Below, piece after piece: positions 1 through 9,597 of a stretch of DNA of 64,000 nucleotides (position 1 is the first letter of the stretch; every line of letters starts with the position of its first letter). The stretch comes from Chloroflexota bacterium (lineage in GTDB: Bacteria > Chloroflexota > Dormibacteria > Dormibacterales > Dormibacteraceae): assembly GCA_005882115.1 (NCBI GenBank), contig VBEG01000024.1, positions 62,001 through 126,000 on the forward strand. The letters are read 5' to 3'. A model generated the notes under the pieces. The model saw only the letters and a list, made by a program, of their open reading frames with translations. It did no database searches and was not told the DNA's origin. A program made the position numbers and the translations under genes.

Positions 1-1
1 C

Positions 2-961
2 ACCGTCTTCGCCGTGCGCTTCAAGGTCCCAGGCGGTGACATCAAGTTCCGCGACATGGTGCGTGGTGAGATGCATTTCGACGGCGACCTGATCGGTGAC
101 TTCATCATCATCAAATCGGACACCTATCCGACCTATCAGTTCGCCAGCCCAGTGGATGACGCGCTCATGAAGATGACGCATGTGATCCGCGGCGAGGAGC
201 ACCTCTCCAACACGCCATATCAGCTGATGCTGATCGACGCGCTGGGCTACGAGCGGCCCGAGGCGTATGCGCACATGCCGCTGATCCTTGCCCAGGACGG
301 CTCCAAGCTGTCCAAGCGCAAGCACCCCGAGAGCAACCTCGCTCTCTTTCGCGAGCAGGGGTATATGCCAGAAGCTCTGATCAACTATCTCGCGCTGCTG
401 GGTTGGAACCCCGGCACCGAGCAGGAGATCTTCACGATCGAGCAGCTCGTCGGTGCCTTCACTTTCGAGCGCGTCCAGCATGCGGGCGCGCGTTTCGACT
501 GGGAGAAGCTCAACTGGATCAACGGCGAGTACATCCGCGCCCTTTCCGATGAAGAGCTCGCGCGGAGGATCAAGCCGTTCGTGCCCCAGGTCGACGAATC
601 GACACTCCAACGCGCGGTGCCCGCGCTGAAGACGCGGCTGCACAAGCTTGCGCAGGCGGTCGACTATCTCGACTACTTGTGGACGGACCCGCATCCCCCT
701 GCGATCGACGGAGAAGTCGCACCACGCGTGGGGATGGCGATCGAAGCCGTGCAACACGTGGAGTGGGAGCCCGAGCCGATCGAAGCCGCGCTCGAAAAAG
801 CCGTCGCCGAGTCCGGCGTCGGCAAGGGCAAGTTCTACAACCCGTTGCGAGACATCCTCACCGGCAAGAGGGTCTCATTGCCGATCCACTTCACGATCGC
901 CCTGCTGCCGAAGGACGTCGCGCTGTTCCGTCTGCAGCGCGCGATCAATGCGCGGGACTGA
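2..961 (+). CDS. gltX: Glutamyl-tRNA synthetase, C-terminal part (5' end outside window)
   Basis: This gene charges tRNA-Glu (or tRNA-Glu/Gln) with glutamate in the cytosol. The reading frame is open from base 2, so the N-terminal Rossmann half lies upstream of the window; the internal GTG at 14 is not a real start. Class I synthetase features are visible: the segment RGEEHLSNTPYQ and the KMSKS-type loop, here KLSKR, at about 305-319, followed by the helical anticodon-binding domain. The TGA overlaps the ATG of lgt by one base (959-963), so the two are probably cotranscribed and translationally coupled. Identification of the family is secure; whether it is discriminating or non-discriminating cannot be seen. 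Confidence 0.95.
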   Translation, partial: TVFAVRFKVPGGDIKFRDMVRGEMHFDGDLIGDFIIIKSDTYPTYQFASPVDDALMKMTHVIRGEEHLSNTPYQLMLIDALGYERPEAYAHMPLILAQDGSKLSKRKHPESNLALFREQGYMPEALINYLALLGWNPGTEQEIFTIEQLVGAFTFERVQHAGARFDWEKLNWINGEYIRALSDEELARRIKPFVPQVDESTLQRAVPALKTRLHKLAQAVDYLDYLWTDPHPPAIDGEVAPRVGMAIEAVQHVEWEPEPIEAALEKAVAESGVGKGKFYNPLRDILTGKRVSLPIHFTIALLPKDVALFRLQRAINARD

Positions 962-1785
962 TGCTGCTCACCATCATCATCGACCTCGACCCCAATCTCG
1001 CCCGCATCGGGCCTTTCCTCATCACGTGGCATGGCGTGTTCTCGGTCCTCGGCATCCTCGCGGCGGCGCGCCTCGGCTTTTGGCTGCTCGATAAGGACGT
1101 ACCCAACCTGCGCGGGACGGGCGACGGCCTCGCCTGGATGGTCGTGGTCGGCTTGATCGGCGCGCGTCTTCTATACGTGTGGGAGAACTTCCGAATCTTC
1201 TCGGGCAACCTGCTGCGCATGTTCGCTCTCACCGAGGGCGGCATCAGCCAGTGGGGCGGGCTCTTCGGGGCAATGGTGGGCGCCTACATCTGGGCGCGCC
1301 GGTCGAAGTTCTCGTTCTGGAAGATCATCGACGCCGGCGGCCCCGGCGCGATGATCGGGCTCGCGATCGGCCGCATCGGGGACGTCGTGAACGGCGAGCA
1401 CCACGGCTCGCCGACCAATCTTCCCTGGGGCGTCGAGTACGTCAACCAGAACACCCTCGGCGAGCCCGGCAAGGTCGTCCACCCAGAGGTCGCGTACGAG
1501 ATGGTGCTGTGCCTTCTCGTCCTTGGCGCGCTGCTTCCCTTCCACCAGCGGCTGAAAGCGCGACTGCCGAGCGGCGTCCTGGGTTTGATCTATCTCGGCG
1601 TCTACGCGGCGGGTCGCTTCTTTCTCAGCTACCTGCGCACCGACCCCGCCGTGTTCCTCAGCCTGCGGCAGGCCCAGCTTGCGTCCGCGCTGATGGTCGT
1701 CATCGCGATCATCGCGATACCCGTTCTTTTCCGGCTTGCCCGAGCAGGCGCCGCGCAAGCGCCGGCGACCCCGAGTCGTGTTTGA
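961..1785 (+). CDS. lgt: Prolipoprotein diacylglyceryl transferase
   Basis: Lgt moves the diacylglyceryl group of phosphatidylglycerol to the lipobox cysteine of prolipoproteins in the cytoplasmic membrane. The 274-residue product has about seven hydrophobic segments, the GRIGDVVNGEHHG signature (family GRxGNFxNxExxG), LPWGVEY, and the late AAGRFFLSYLR motif with the conserved arginine. The segment GGISQWGGLFGAMVG has Trp where many homologues have His, a variant also seen in other Gram-positive-type enzymes. The frame is open further upstream, but ATG 961 overlaps the gltX stop by one base and begins exactly at the expected N-terminus. The 3' end overlaps the convergent DUF72 gene by 77 bases. 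Confidence 0.95.
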   Translation: MLLTIIIDLDPNLARIGPFLITWHGVFSVLGILAAARLGFWLLDKDVPNLRGTGDGLAWMVVVGLIGARLLYVWENFRIFSGNLLRMFALTEGGISQWGGLFGAMVGAYIWARRSKFSFWKIIDAGGPGAMIGLAIGRIGDVVNGEHHGSPTNLPWGVEYVNQNTLGEPGKVVHPEVAYEMVLCLLVLGALLPFHQRLKARLPSGVLGLIYLGVYAAGRFFLSYLRTDPAVFLSLRQAQLASALMVVIAIIAIPVLFRLARAGAAQAPATPSRV

Positions 1786-2413
1786 AGTAGACGTGGACCT
1801 CGTCGTGGGTCGCGACCGCGGCCTTGATATCTTCGATCCACGGGCGCAACGACGCAGTCGTATATCCGCGGCGTAGGCGGAAGTACGCCAGCGACCCGAG
1901 GTCGACAAGCGGTGCGCGTGGCCACTTTGCCTCGTCGGTCACGACCAGCGCCCCGCCGTGTTGCCGGATGACGCCGTAGGTCTCTTCGTCGAACCAGGAT
2001 TCGTGCCGGAACTCGGCGGCCGCCGGCCGGCCGAGCGCCCCGAGCAGAGAGTCGAGCAATCCGACGTTCCTTTGCCGGGTGGGCGGGAACTGCAGCAGGA
2101 CCGGCCCCAGCCGGTCGCCGAGGATCGCGATGCGTTCGGTGAAGATGCGCGCCAGGCCGACCTTGTCGAACGCCTCGGCTGAGTACGTGAGTCCGCGGTT
2201 CGCTTTCATGCAGAAGCGGAATCCGGGTGGTGTCTGCACGGCCCAGTTGAGCAGCGTCGATTCAGGCGGGGTGCGGTAGAAGCTTCCATTCAGCTCGACG
2301 CCGTTGAGCCGCTCGCCGTAGAAGCCCAGCATCTTCGAGCCGGCGAGCGTCGCGGGATAGAACTTGCCCTTCCATGTCGGGTAGCTGAAGCCGGACGTCC
2401 CGGCGAAAAGCAT
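1709..2413 (-). CDS. DUF72 (YecE-like) protein
   Basis: The product is a 234-residue member of the DUF72/YecE family, TIM-barrel proteins of unknown reaction. Recognisable family features are the N-terminal GTSGFSYPTWKGKFYP, then FYRTP, FRFCMKANR, LLQFPP, EFRHESWF and the C-terminal VYFKHD. It is the last gene of a minus-strand run (kinase, kinase-like protein, metallo-hydrolase, rlmN, this gene) with only three bases between it and rlmN, so it is probably cotranscribed. Its 3' end overlaps lgt convergently by 77 bases. Family assignment is firm; no function should be claimed. Confidence 0.9.
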   Translation of the reverse strand: MLFAGTSGFSYPTWKGKFYPATLAGSKMLGFYGERLNGVELNGSFYRTPPESTLLNWAVQTPPGFRFCMKANRGLTYSAEAFDKVGLARIFTERIAILGDRLGPVLLQFPPTRQRNVGLLDSLLGALGRPAAAEFRHESWFDEETYGVIRQHGGALVVTDEAKWPRAPLVDLGSLAYFRLRRGYTTASLRPWIEDIKAAVATHDEVHVYFKHDSGSPALARRLLGQAGKERVSR

Positions 2414-2416
2414 GCG

Positions 2417-3478
2417 TCAGGAAACCGGTACGAGCTTGTTTCGCATCACGCGTTCGTGGAGCTGCCCGCAGGCGGCGTCCGCCTCGCGTCCGCGCGTGTC
2501 GCGCACGGTCACGTTGAGGCTCTGCGCCTCGACCAACGCTTTGAACGATCGGATCGAAGCGCGGTCCGGCGCACGGTACGGCGTGTCCTCGACCGGGTTG
2601 AACGGGATGAGGTTGACGTGCGCCAGCTTTCGTTTGAGCAAAACACCAAGCTCCTTGGCATCGCGCTCGGTGTCGTTGACGCCGGCGAGCATCACCCACT
2701 CGTAGCTGACCCGCCGGCCGGTCTTGTCCGCGTAACCCTGGGCCGCGTCGACCAGCTCGCGCACCGGGTACTTGCGGTTGATCGGCACGAGCACGTCACG
2801 CAACTCGTCGCGGGCCGCGTGCAGCGAGATGGCGAGCGTTACGGGAATGTTTTCGCTCCCCAGCTGCTCGATGCGAGGAATGAGACCGCTCGTCGAGACA
2901 ACAATCCTCCGCGGGCTGATCGCGAGGAGGTCCGGATCGCTGAGCCGGCGCACCGATTCGACGACCGCACGGTAGTTCGCCATCGGCTCGCCCATGCCCA
3001 TGAAGACGACGTGCGAGAGGCGCCGGCCCTCCACCGCCAGCAGTCGCACGGCGTCGACCGCCTGCTCGACGATCTCGTGCGCGTTCAGGTTGCGACCGAA
3101 TGGGAATTTCCCCGTGGCGCAGAACGGGCACCCGATCGGGCAGCCCGCCTGCGACGAGATGCAAAGCGTGGAGCGGTCGGAGTAGCGCATCACGACCGCC
3201 TCGACCGAGTGGCCACCGTCGAGCTCGAAAAGAGTCTTCGTGGTGAGTCCGTTGTCGGCTTGCGAGACCGCGATGGGATGCAGCGAGGTGATGCGGAACT
3301 CTCGATCGAGCTCGTCGCGCAAGGCCTTGGGCACATCGCGCATCGCGCCGAAGCTGGACGCGCCGCGCGCCAGCCAGGTCCAGACCTGCTTGCGGCGGTA
3401 CTCGGGGGCGTCGTGGTCCGCGAGCCACTTTTCGAGCTCGGTGGCGGACAGCGACAGAATCGGCGGCTTCGGATCCAT
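2417..3478 (-). CDS. rlmN: 23S rRNA (adenine2503-C2)-methyltransferase
   Basis: RlmN is a radical-SAM enzyme that methylates C2 of A2503 in 23S rRNA, and of A37 in some tRNAs. The 353-residue product has the CxxxCxxC iron-sulfur motif at C113, C117 and C120 in the segment AGCPIGCPFCATG, GEPMANY for SAM binding, and the C-terminal AACGQL with the cysteine (C337) that carries the transient methyl group. Length and domain order are standard. The ATG at 3478 lies 8 bases after the stop of the upstream metallo-hydrolase gene, and DUF72 follows after 3 bases, so this is an operon member. Confidence 0.97.
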   Translation of the reverse strand: MDPKPPILSLSATELEKWLADHDAPEYRRKQVWTWLARGASSFGAMRDVPKALRDELDREFRITSLHPIAVSQADNGLTTKTLFELDGGHSVEAVVMRYSDRSTLCISSQAGCPIGCPFCATGKFPFGRNLNAHEIVEQAVDAVRLLAVEGRRLSHVVFMGMGEPMANYRAVVESVRRLSDPDLLAISPRRIVVSTSGLIPRIEQLGSENIPVTLAISLHAARDELRDVLVPINRKYPVRELVDAAQGYADKTGRRVSYEWVMLAGVNDTERDAKELGVLLKRKLAHVNLIPFNPVEDTPYRAPDRASIRSFKALVEAQSLNVTVRDTRGREADAACGQLHERVMRNKLVPVS

Positions 3479-3486
3479 GACCGCGC

Positions 3487-4227
3487 CTAGGTTACCGACG
3501 GTTCGTAGAAGTCACCGCGTTCGCGCACCGCGCGGTCGTCGACCAGCTTCTTCAGGTGCGCACGCATCGTCATCTCGGCCGCGAACATCAACTTCTCGTC
3601 GAGCTGGCCGTACACGCGGCGCGTCAGCTCGAAGGCGGTGCCGCCTCCGCGCTGGACCTCCGCGAGCACCTGCGCCTCGCGTTCCAGGCGATGCTTGCGG
3701 TACTCCTCGATCTTCGCCATCGCGTCGGGCACCGGATCCCAATGCCCAGGAAAAAGTATCCGCGGCTGGAGCGCAGCCAACCGTTCCAGTGATCGCAGGT
3801 ACGCGGCGACATCGCCCTCCGGGTAGGTGACCATCGAGCTGCCCTGGCCGAGGATCAAATCGCCGGTGAACAGGGCGCCATCCAGCGCCAGCAAAAACGC
3901 GAGGTGATCGGCGCTGTGCCCCGGCGTATAGAGCGCGGTGATGTTGAGGTTGCCGACCCGCACGATGTCGCCGTCGTGAAGGTCGGGGTATCGGCGCACG
4001 GTCGCCCCATGCTGCGTGGCAAATCGGTCCGCGAGAGGCAGATGGTCGGGGTGCGAGTGGGTGACGAGGACGACGCCCACCGTGCGCTGGGCGAGGCGCT
4101 TGTTGAGCGCCGCGAGGTGACGGTCGTCGTCTGGGCCGGGGTCGATCACGGCGACGACTGGGCCCGCGTCCACGATCCACGTGTTGGTGCCCGGCCCGGT
4201 GTACGGCCCCGGGTTGGGGGCGACCAT
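3487..4227 (-). CDS. Metallo-beta-lactamase fold hydrolase (LACTB2/glyoxalase II-like)
   Basis: This 246-residue hydrolase carries the zinc motif HSHPDH (H57, H59, D61, H62), then a GHSADHLAF histidine, the metal-bridging aspartate in FTGDLILG and the late GHWDPV histidine, followed by a small C-terminal helical domain. That layout resembles LACTB2-type and glyoxalase II-type enzymes; the substrate is unknown. An upstream open stretch exists, but ATG 4227 is preferred because TTAGGAGTGG lies just upstream and the alternative would overlap the previous gene by 169 bases. The upstream gene stops at 4248, and its stop codon is part of the SD, suggesting coupling. Confidence 0.88.
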   Translation of the reverse strand: MVAPNPGPYTGPGTNTWIVDAGPVVAVIDPGPDDDRHLAALNKRLAQRTVGVVLVTHSHPDHLPLADRFATQHGATVRRYPDLHDGDIVRVGNLNITALYTPGHSADHLAFLLALDGALFTGDLILGQGSSMVTYPEGDVAAYLRSLERLAALQPRILFPGHWDPVPDAMAKIEEYRKHRLEREAQVLAEVQRGGGTAFELTRRVYGQLDEKLMFAAEMTMRAHLKKLVDDRAVRERGDFYEPSVT

Positions 4228-4247
4228 GCGCGAAACCTGAGCCACTC

Positions 4248-4994
4248 CTAACGCGGGCGGTAGGCGGGCAGGAACAGGTCGGCGCCGTCGGTGCGGCTCG
4301 TGTCGAGCCACCCGTCCAGCTGCGTGTCGACGATCAGGCGCACGAGCGGCTCGCCCAGCTCGGGAACCGGGAGCGGTTTGCGCTCGCCCACGCTGGTCAG
4401 GCTGACTTTCCACCACGCTCCAAGGGGCTGCGCGGTCACGCTGAGCGAGTCTCCCAGCAACCAGTCACGCGCGTGGCTGAAGGCCTCGACGAGGAGCGTC
4501 TCAGAGCCGAGGACGGACGCGTCGGCCGGCACGTTGCGCGTGGCGGTCGGAAGGGAGAGATTGAGAACCGCGCCGAGGACAACGCCGCGAGCCCCGTCCT
4601 TCGGCTCGACCGCGGCCGCCTCCAGCCCGGCCGCACGCCGCCCCACCTCCTGCGCCTGCTCAAACAAACCTTCGAGCATGTCCGGACGGCCGAACGCCGC
4701 CTGTCTCGCTGACTCCTGGAGCGCAAGCACCGACGAACGGAGCTTGTGGCCCAGCCGTCCCAGCAGGTAGTCGCGATGCTCCTGCGCGAACCGCTCACCA
4801 AGCTCCGCGGACTGCCTGGCCACCCGCAGCCCTCCGTGCTCCGCCCAGCCGACAAGGCGACCGTTTAGCAAGAGGGCCTCCCACGGCCCCCCGGGGGGCG
4901 GGAACTGCTGGTCGGCAGGGCCGTGCCGCTGGTGATCGGGGACGGACTCCAGGCCGCCGCCGACCCGGACCCACATCGGCGCAACGGCGCTCAT
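4248..4994 (-). CDS. Degenerate histidine-kinase-like protein (DHp-type helix pair)
   Basis: I do not recognise an exact family. The 248-residue protein contains LGRLGHKLRSSVLAL around residues 78-92, which looks like a histidine-kinase H-box with H83, followed by a helical segment typical of a dimerisation domain. The C-terminal 120 residues have the position of an ATPase domain but show no clear N-box, DxGxG or GTGLGL motif. It lies 52 bases downstream of the large GAF kinase in the same direction, so it may be an accessory phosphotransfer or dimerisation partner (inference). The start could also be ATG 5036; I chose 4994 because TTAGAGACTTCT precedes it and overlap with the kinase gene is avoided. 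Confidence 0.65.
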   Translation of the reverse strand: MSAVAPMWVRVGGGLESVPDHQRHGPADQQFPPPGGPWEALLLNGRLVGWAEHGGLRVARQSAELGERFAQEHRDYLLGRLGHKLRSSVLALQESARQAAFGRPDMLEGLFEQAQEVGRRAAGLEAAAVEPKDGARGVVLGAVLNLSLPTATRNVPADASVLGSETLLVEAFSHARDWLLGDSLSVTAQPLGAWWKVSLTSVGERKPLPVPELGEPLVRLIVDTQLDGWLDTSRTDGADLFLPAYRPR

Positions 4995-5046
4995 AGAAGT
5001 CTCTAACGCGGCCGGAGGGCTCGGCTGGCGGCCCATCCGTGTCTTT

Positions 5047-8000
5047 TTAGGTGCGGATCCGCGCGGGGACGGTGAAGCGGAAGGTGGTGCCGCGCTTGTC
5101 GCTTGCGGCGACCCAGATCCGTCCGCCGAACGAGCGCTCGACCACCAACCTGCAGAGATACAGTCCCAGGCCAAGCCCGCCCTGGGAGCGGCTGCGGCCC
5201 GCCGGACCGGTCTTCTCGAACACTGTGTCGAGCGTGCCAGCCGGCAGTCCCTGTCCGTTGTCGGCGACCGTCACCTCGAGCCAGCCGCGCTGGACCTGGC
5301 GAGCCTCGACCTGGACAGAGCTGCTCGTGTACTCAAGGGCATTGCCGATCAGGTTGGTGAGGACCTGCGCGAGGTGGGCCGGCTCGCAGAACGCGGGCGG
5401 TAGGTTGTCGGGGATGTTGACCTGGACGGCCTCGGTCCGCTCGGCGTAGCGGTGATTCAGGACCGCGATCACACCTGGCAGGGCGGACGCGAGGTCCACC
5501 GGCCCCGGGGTCGGCTCGAAATGCCGGGTCTCCAGCTTGGCGATGATCAGCTGGCTCTCGACCAGGCTCAGCAACCGGTCCGATGATTCGTACGCTTCCT
5601 GGAGGAGCGTCCTCCGCCCCAGCGTGTCGATCGTTTCGTCCCACTGCATGATCCCGGCCAGCGTGTTCTTCATCGCGGCCGCCGGGCTCCGCACCTCGTG
5701 GCCGATCGCCCGCAGCATCAAATCCTTGGCTTCGAGGGCCTGGCGCTGCACGGTCACGTCCTCGTGCAGGGTGAGCACGCCGGCCGGCTCACCTTCGAGA
5801 CCGGGGATCACCACCCGGCGCACGTGCACCGTGCGGTCCGGATCGCGCATCCGCAGCTCGATCGTGCCGTCTGCCTCGCCGTCCTCGCCCGGGATCGCGC
5901 CTGCCGCGGCGTACACCTCGTCCGGTTTGCGTCCTGGCATCTCGGATGCCTGGAGGCTGTAGATCGCCTCGATCTCGGGGTTCGCGTAAACGATCCGCCC
6001 GGCCGCGTCCTCGAGCATCACGCCGACTGGCGAGTGGCGCAGGATCGCGTTCATCATCCGGCGCTCGCGGTCGAGGGCGTCCACCAGCTCGAGCTGGCCC
6101 AGCAGCACCGCCGCCTGGCCGGCCAGCACCGCGGCGAGCCTTCGCGTCTCGGCGCCGCCTGAGGTGATTCTCGCGACGAGAAGACCCGCGAGCCGGCCTT
6201 CCACCTGGATCGGGATCGCGAAGGCATCAGGCGTAGCACCGAGCAGGTCGAGAAGCGCACGGAGGCGGCGCGCGCCGGCAGCCGACGTCAGAGCGCGGAG
6301 CAGCTGCGCGCTGTCGGTGACCGGCACCCTGGGCAAGGCGTCGCCGTTGTCGGAGCGGCGCACAAGCTCGCCATCCTCGAGCAACCACAGCTCGCCCTGC
6401 GACCCGGCCAGGGCGCGGTTGACCAGGCGGCCCATCTCTGCGCGCGCGCGGTCAGGTTCGGTCGGGGTGAGCTCAGCGAACGCCGCGACGGCCTCGAGCG
6501 TGCGGATGCGGCCTCGCGTCTCCGCCACCAGGCGGGCGTTTTCGATCGCGACCGCGGCATGGCGCGCGAAGTCCAGCGCCGCCGCGCTCGGCTCCGGCAC
6601 GAGGGTCGAGGCATGGACCGCACCGATTGCACCGACGAGGCGGTCGCCGTACCAGAGGGGAACCATGTTCCACGCGTAGTCATGCGCGGTGCCGCTGACG
6701 ATCCCGGCGGGTGCCACGCGGTCGTCCGCGTTGAGCCCTGCCCAGGCCAGAACCTCTTCGGCCGCGGCGTCACCGCTGCCGCGCGTCGCGGTCACACGAC
6801 CCTCGGTGTCGAAGGCCCAGCACACTGCGCCGGCGCATTCGAGCATCGTCCGGGCCTGGTCTGCGATGTTCGCCACAACGCTCATCAACTCGTGCCCAGC
6901 GAGCGCGGCGAGCTCCTGGATGCGGACCGACTGTGCAAGGGCGAGCTCATTCGCGTGATGGAGGCGCATCGTGCGCAGCGCGATCCCGACCACCGGCATA
7001 GCGGACTCGAGCAGCTTGAGATGTGTGGCCTGGAACTTGGCGCCGTCGTTCCTCATGACCGCCAGGCCCGCGACGACGCGATCGTTCTGGGTGATGGGCG
7101 CCCAAGCCACGTGGCTGGGCGAGCGCGAGAACAGGTAGCTGCCGATTGGACCACCGAGGTCTGCGGGCTCATGCGCCACAGCCTCCACGACGTCTGTTCC
7201 ACCCTCGATCATGCGCCGGAAGAAGGGCGCATTCTCGATGGCGACCGGTCCGATCGGTGTCGATGGCTCGCCATGCGCTGCTGCGAATCCCGCCACAAGG
7301 CCGGCCACGTCGACATACCCGAGCACCATATGCGTTGCCCCGAGGTAGTCACCGACCACCGCGAACACCGCTTCCGCCAGCTGACGTTCGTCGGCCGCGC
7401 TGGCAACGCCCATCTCGAGCAGGTGCAGCGCCTCGAGCCTGGCGCGCTCCGTCTGCGCCTGCGCGAAGTGGTCGGCGTTGGCGAGGGCGAGGCTGACATG
7501 CGCCGCGACGTCCTGCAGGAGCTTGACGTGCCAGTCGTCGAACGCGTCCTCGGTGTAGGACTGCAGGGACAGCATGGCCGTGATCCGGTCGCCGCTGAGG
7601 ACGGGCACCCAGACGAACGACCTGGAAACACGGCGGTTGTCGGAGGGTGGCCCGGAGACGAAGACGGCCGCGCCCTGGGCAACCGTCCACACCTCGCGCT
7701 CGAGCTCCTTGCCTTCAAGTGTCCGCGCCCATGGCGACTTGCGCACGAGGACCGGCTTCCCCGACTCGTAGGCCTCGCGCGAGGGGCCTGTGACAGCCAG
7801 CGCGACGGGCGGCACGACCTCCTCCACCCCACCGACGTACTGGTAGCCCTCGGCCACCGGACCTTCCGCGGTCTGCGTGATCGCGGCGAGGATGAATCCG
7901 TCGAACGTCAGGTTGGCCGAGAGCTCCTCGCGGAGGGTGCGCATGATCGACCAGCGGTCGAGGCTGGACGCAAGCCGGCGTCCGACCGAGTTGACGACCT

Positions 8001-9063
8001 CCAGGCGGCGGCGCTGGTCCTCGATCGCCTCGTAGCTGCGCGCGTTGCGAAGGGCGAGAGCCACCTCGTCGCATACGAGCTCGAGAAACGCGGCGGTCGA
8101 ATCTTCGTAGGCGTACGGGCGCGAGCACCTGATGCCCAGGGCACCCCGCGCGATACCGCCTTCTTTGAGCGGGACCCACAGCGACGAGTGCGGGTCGTGG
8201 GCGATCGCCGGTTTGTTGCCTGCAACGACGGTGCGGGCTGTGGCGGCAAGCTGAGAGCGCGCCGGCAGCCAGCGTGAGGCCGGAGCCTCGTCGCCCGCGA
8301 TACGGAGGTAACGCGCGCGGTCGTTGTCCTCCGGCAGGGTCACCATCTCGAGTGAGTCCACCGGCAAGAGCTCGCGCAACGTGCCGTAGAGACCGGTCAG
8401 AACGGTGGTCTCATCGAGCGTCGAGGTCATCGCGCGCGCGATTCCGTTGAGCGCCTGCAGGCGGCGCGCCTGGTTCCTGGTCAGCTCGTTGAGGGAGGCG
8501 TTCGCGAGGAGGACGCCCAACCGCAGGTGGACGTCCTCGAGGAACTCCTGCTCGGCGGGCGGGACTCGCCGCTTTCGATACGTGTGGTAGATGACGCTGC
8601 CGATCAGCTCGCCCTGGTGCGTGACCGGGACCCAGATCGCCATCTTGCTGCGCACGCTGCCGCCGGGTCCTTTGCCAAACTCCTGCCGGGTTGACTCGAT
8701 GGGCAGCACCGTAGTTTTCGGATTGGCGAACTGGCGCGCGTACGAGGACTCGCGGACCGGCCGGCGGCGCACGTCCTGCAGCACGCCGGAGTCGATCGGC
8801 TGCGAGTGGTACCAGCCCTCTCGCTCGAGCACCTGCAGGTTGATGGCGTCGTAGCCGAATTTGCCCTGGAGACCGCGGTAAAGCACCTGCAGGAGGTCGG
8901 CTTCGGTGACGCATGTCCCGAGCTCGTGGACGAGTGCGCTGACCGATGGCCCGGTTTTGCCGTTGGCTTGCGCCATGGGCGTCGATTTGGGGCGCGCGAC
9001 AGGGCGCGTCACCACGCTGGGCGAGCGATGCGGGCTTTTGTTACGTCGGGCGGAGGTGGCCAT
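5047..9063 (-). CDS. Multi-GAF/PAS sensor histidine kinase
   Basis: This 1338-residue cytoplasmic sensor kinase has no obvious membrane segment. Roughly six GAF-like modules fill residues 45-1000, a PAS module follows (about 1010-1110), then a HisKA domain with AIGHEVRSP (H1122) and an HATPase_c domain with NLIGNALEY (near 1237), DNGQGLP and GGLGLGLYL. It should autophosphorylate and donate to a response regulator; the two receivers at 9162 and 9836 are candidates. ATG 9063 is chosen over GTG 9069 because TATATC lies exactly 7 bases before it with no SD, as in other leaderless starts here. The C-terminus lacks an attached receiver. Ligands of the GAF modules cannot be read from sequence. Confidence 0.93.
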   Translation of the reverse strand: MATSARRNKSPHRSPSVVTRPVARPKSTPMAQANGKTGPSVSALVHELGTCVTEADLLQVLYRGLQGKFGYDAINLQVLEREGWYHSQPIDSGVLQDVRRRPVRESSYARQFANPKTTVLPIESTRQEFGKGPGGSVRSKMAIWVPVTHQGELIGSVIYHTYRKRRVPPAEQEFLEDVHLRLGVLLANASLNELTRNQARRLQALNGIARAMTSTLDETTVLTGLYGTLRELLPVDSLEMVTLPEDNDRARYLRIAGDEAPASRWLPARSQLAATARTVVAGNKPAIAHDPHSSLWVPLKEGGIARGALGIRCSRPYAYEDSTAAFLELVCDEVALALRNARSYEAIEDQRRRLEVVNSVGRRLASSLDRWSIMRTLREELSANLTFDGFILAAITQTAEGPVAEGYQYVGGVEEVVPPVALAVTGPSREAYESGKPVLVRKSPWARTLEGKELEREVWTVAQGAAVFVSGPPSDNRRVSRSFVWVPVLSGDRITAMLSLQSYTEDAFDDWHVKLLQDVAAHVSLALANADHFAQAQTERARLEALHLLEMGVASAADERQLAEAVFAVVGDYLGATHMVLGYVDVAGLVAGFAAAHGEPSTPIGPVAIENAPFFRRMIEGGTDVVEAVAHEPADLGGPIGSYLFSRSPSHVAWAPITQNDRVVAGLAVMRNDGAKFQATHLKLLESAMPVVGIALRTMRLHHANELALAQSVRIQELAALAGHELMSVVANIADQARTMLECAGAVCWAFDTEGRVTATRGSGDAAAEEVLAWAGLNADDRVAPAGIVSGTAHDYAWNMVPLWYGDRLVGAIGAVHASTLVPEPSAAALDFARHAAVAIENARLVAETRGRIRTLEAVAAFAELTPTEPDRARAEMGRLVNRALAGSQGELWLLEDGELVRRSDNGDALPRVPVTDSAQLLRALTSAAGARRLRALLDLLGATPDAFAIPIQVEGRLAGLLVARITSGGAETRRLAAVLAGQAAVLLGQLELVDALDRERRMMNAILRHSPVGVMLEDAAGRIVYANPEIEAIYSLQASEMPGRKPDEVYAAAGAIPGEDGEADGTIELRMRDPDRTVHVRRVVIPGLEGEPAGVLTLHEDVTVQRQALEAKDLMLRAIGHEVRSPAAAMKNTLAGIMQWDETIDTLGRRTLLQEAYESSDRLLSLVESQLIIAKLETRHFEPTPGPVDLASALPGVIAVLNHRYAERTEAVQVNIPDNLPPAFCEPAHLAQVLTNLIGNALEYTSSSVQVEARQVQRGWLEVTVADNGQGLPAGTLDTVFEKTGPAGRSRSQGGLGLGLYLCRLVVERSFGGRIWVAASDKRGTTFRFTVPARIRT

Positions 9064-9161
9064 TGCCACGGATATACTGCGCCAAGAGTGGGCCGCTTCG
9101 GAATTCCCAAGCGTACGCGCGACCTGAGCGGCCTGAGCGAAGGCGAGGAACCCTAGGCGCC

Positions 9162-9593
9162 ATGCCGTTCACACCGCCGAAACCGATCCCGCCTACCCCA
9201 GAAGACCTTCGCGGGTCCACCGTGCTCGTGGTGGACGACGAGCGTGCGTGGCGGGTCATCCTCGAGACCGACCTCAAGATGCTTGGCTACAAAGTGTCGA
9301 TGGCCGAGGACGCCGACCAGGCTCTGGTCCGCGCCCAGGCGGATAAACCGGAGGTGGCGATCATCGACCTGATGCTTCCTGAACCGATGGACGGTTGGGG
9401 CTTGTTGACCGAGCTGCGCGTGCGGGGTCAGAAGGTGCCGGTGATCTTCTACACCGCCTACCCGGTCTTCCCCTCGGGGACCGATGATCCGGATGTGGTC
9501 GGATACATGAGCAAAGCCGTCGACCGGGCAGATCTCTACGCTCTGCTGCCGGTCGCGATCCGGCGCTCGAGGGAGCGCCGGGACTCTGATTAG
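9162..9593 (+). CDS. Single-domain response regulator (CheY-like receiver)
   Basis: The 143-residue protein is a stand-alone receiver domain with a 20-residue proline-rich N-terminal lead. The acidic pair VVDDE (D25, D26), the phospho-acceptor in IIDLMLP (D69), the threonine in FYTAYP (T98) and the lysine in YMSKAV (K118) are all present, so it should be phosphorylatable. There is no output domain. It is transcribed divergently from the large kinase gene; only 98 bases separate the two start codons, making it the prime candidate partner. ATG 9162 is preferred over the longer upstream frame, which would run into the kinase gene. Its stop is followed after 4 bases by the stop of a convergent 40-codon gene. 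Confidence 0.9.
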   Translation: MPFTPPKPIPPTPEDLRGSTVLVVDDERAWRVILETDLKMLGYKVSMAEDADQALVRAQADKPEVAIIDLMLPEPMDGWGLLTELRVRGQKVPVIFYTAYPVFPSGTDDPDVVGYMSKAVDRADLYALLPVAIRRSRERRDSD

Positions 9594-9597
9594 TTGC

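Noticed and set aside
6559-8277. A 572-codon open frame on the plus strand, antisense to the multi-GAF kinase
   Set aside because: It has no recognisable domain, is Arg/His-rich as expected from reading GC-rich coding DNA in antisense, and lies completely inside a clear kinase gene.
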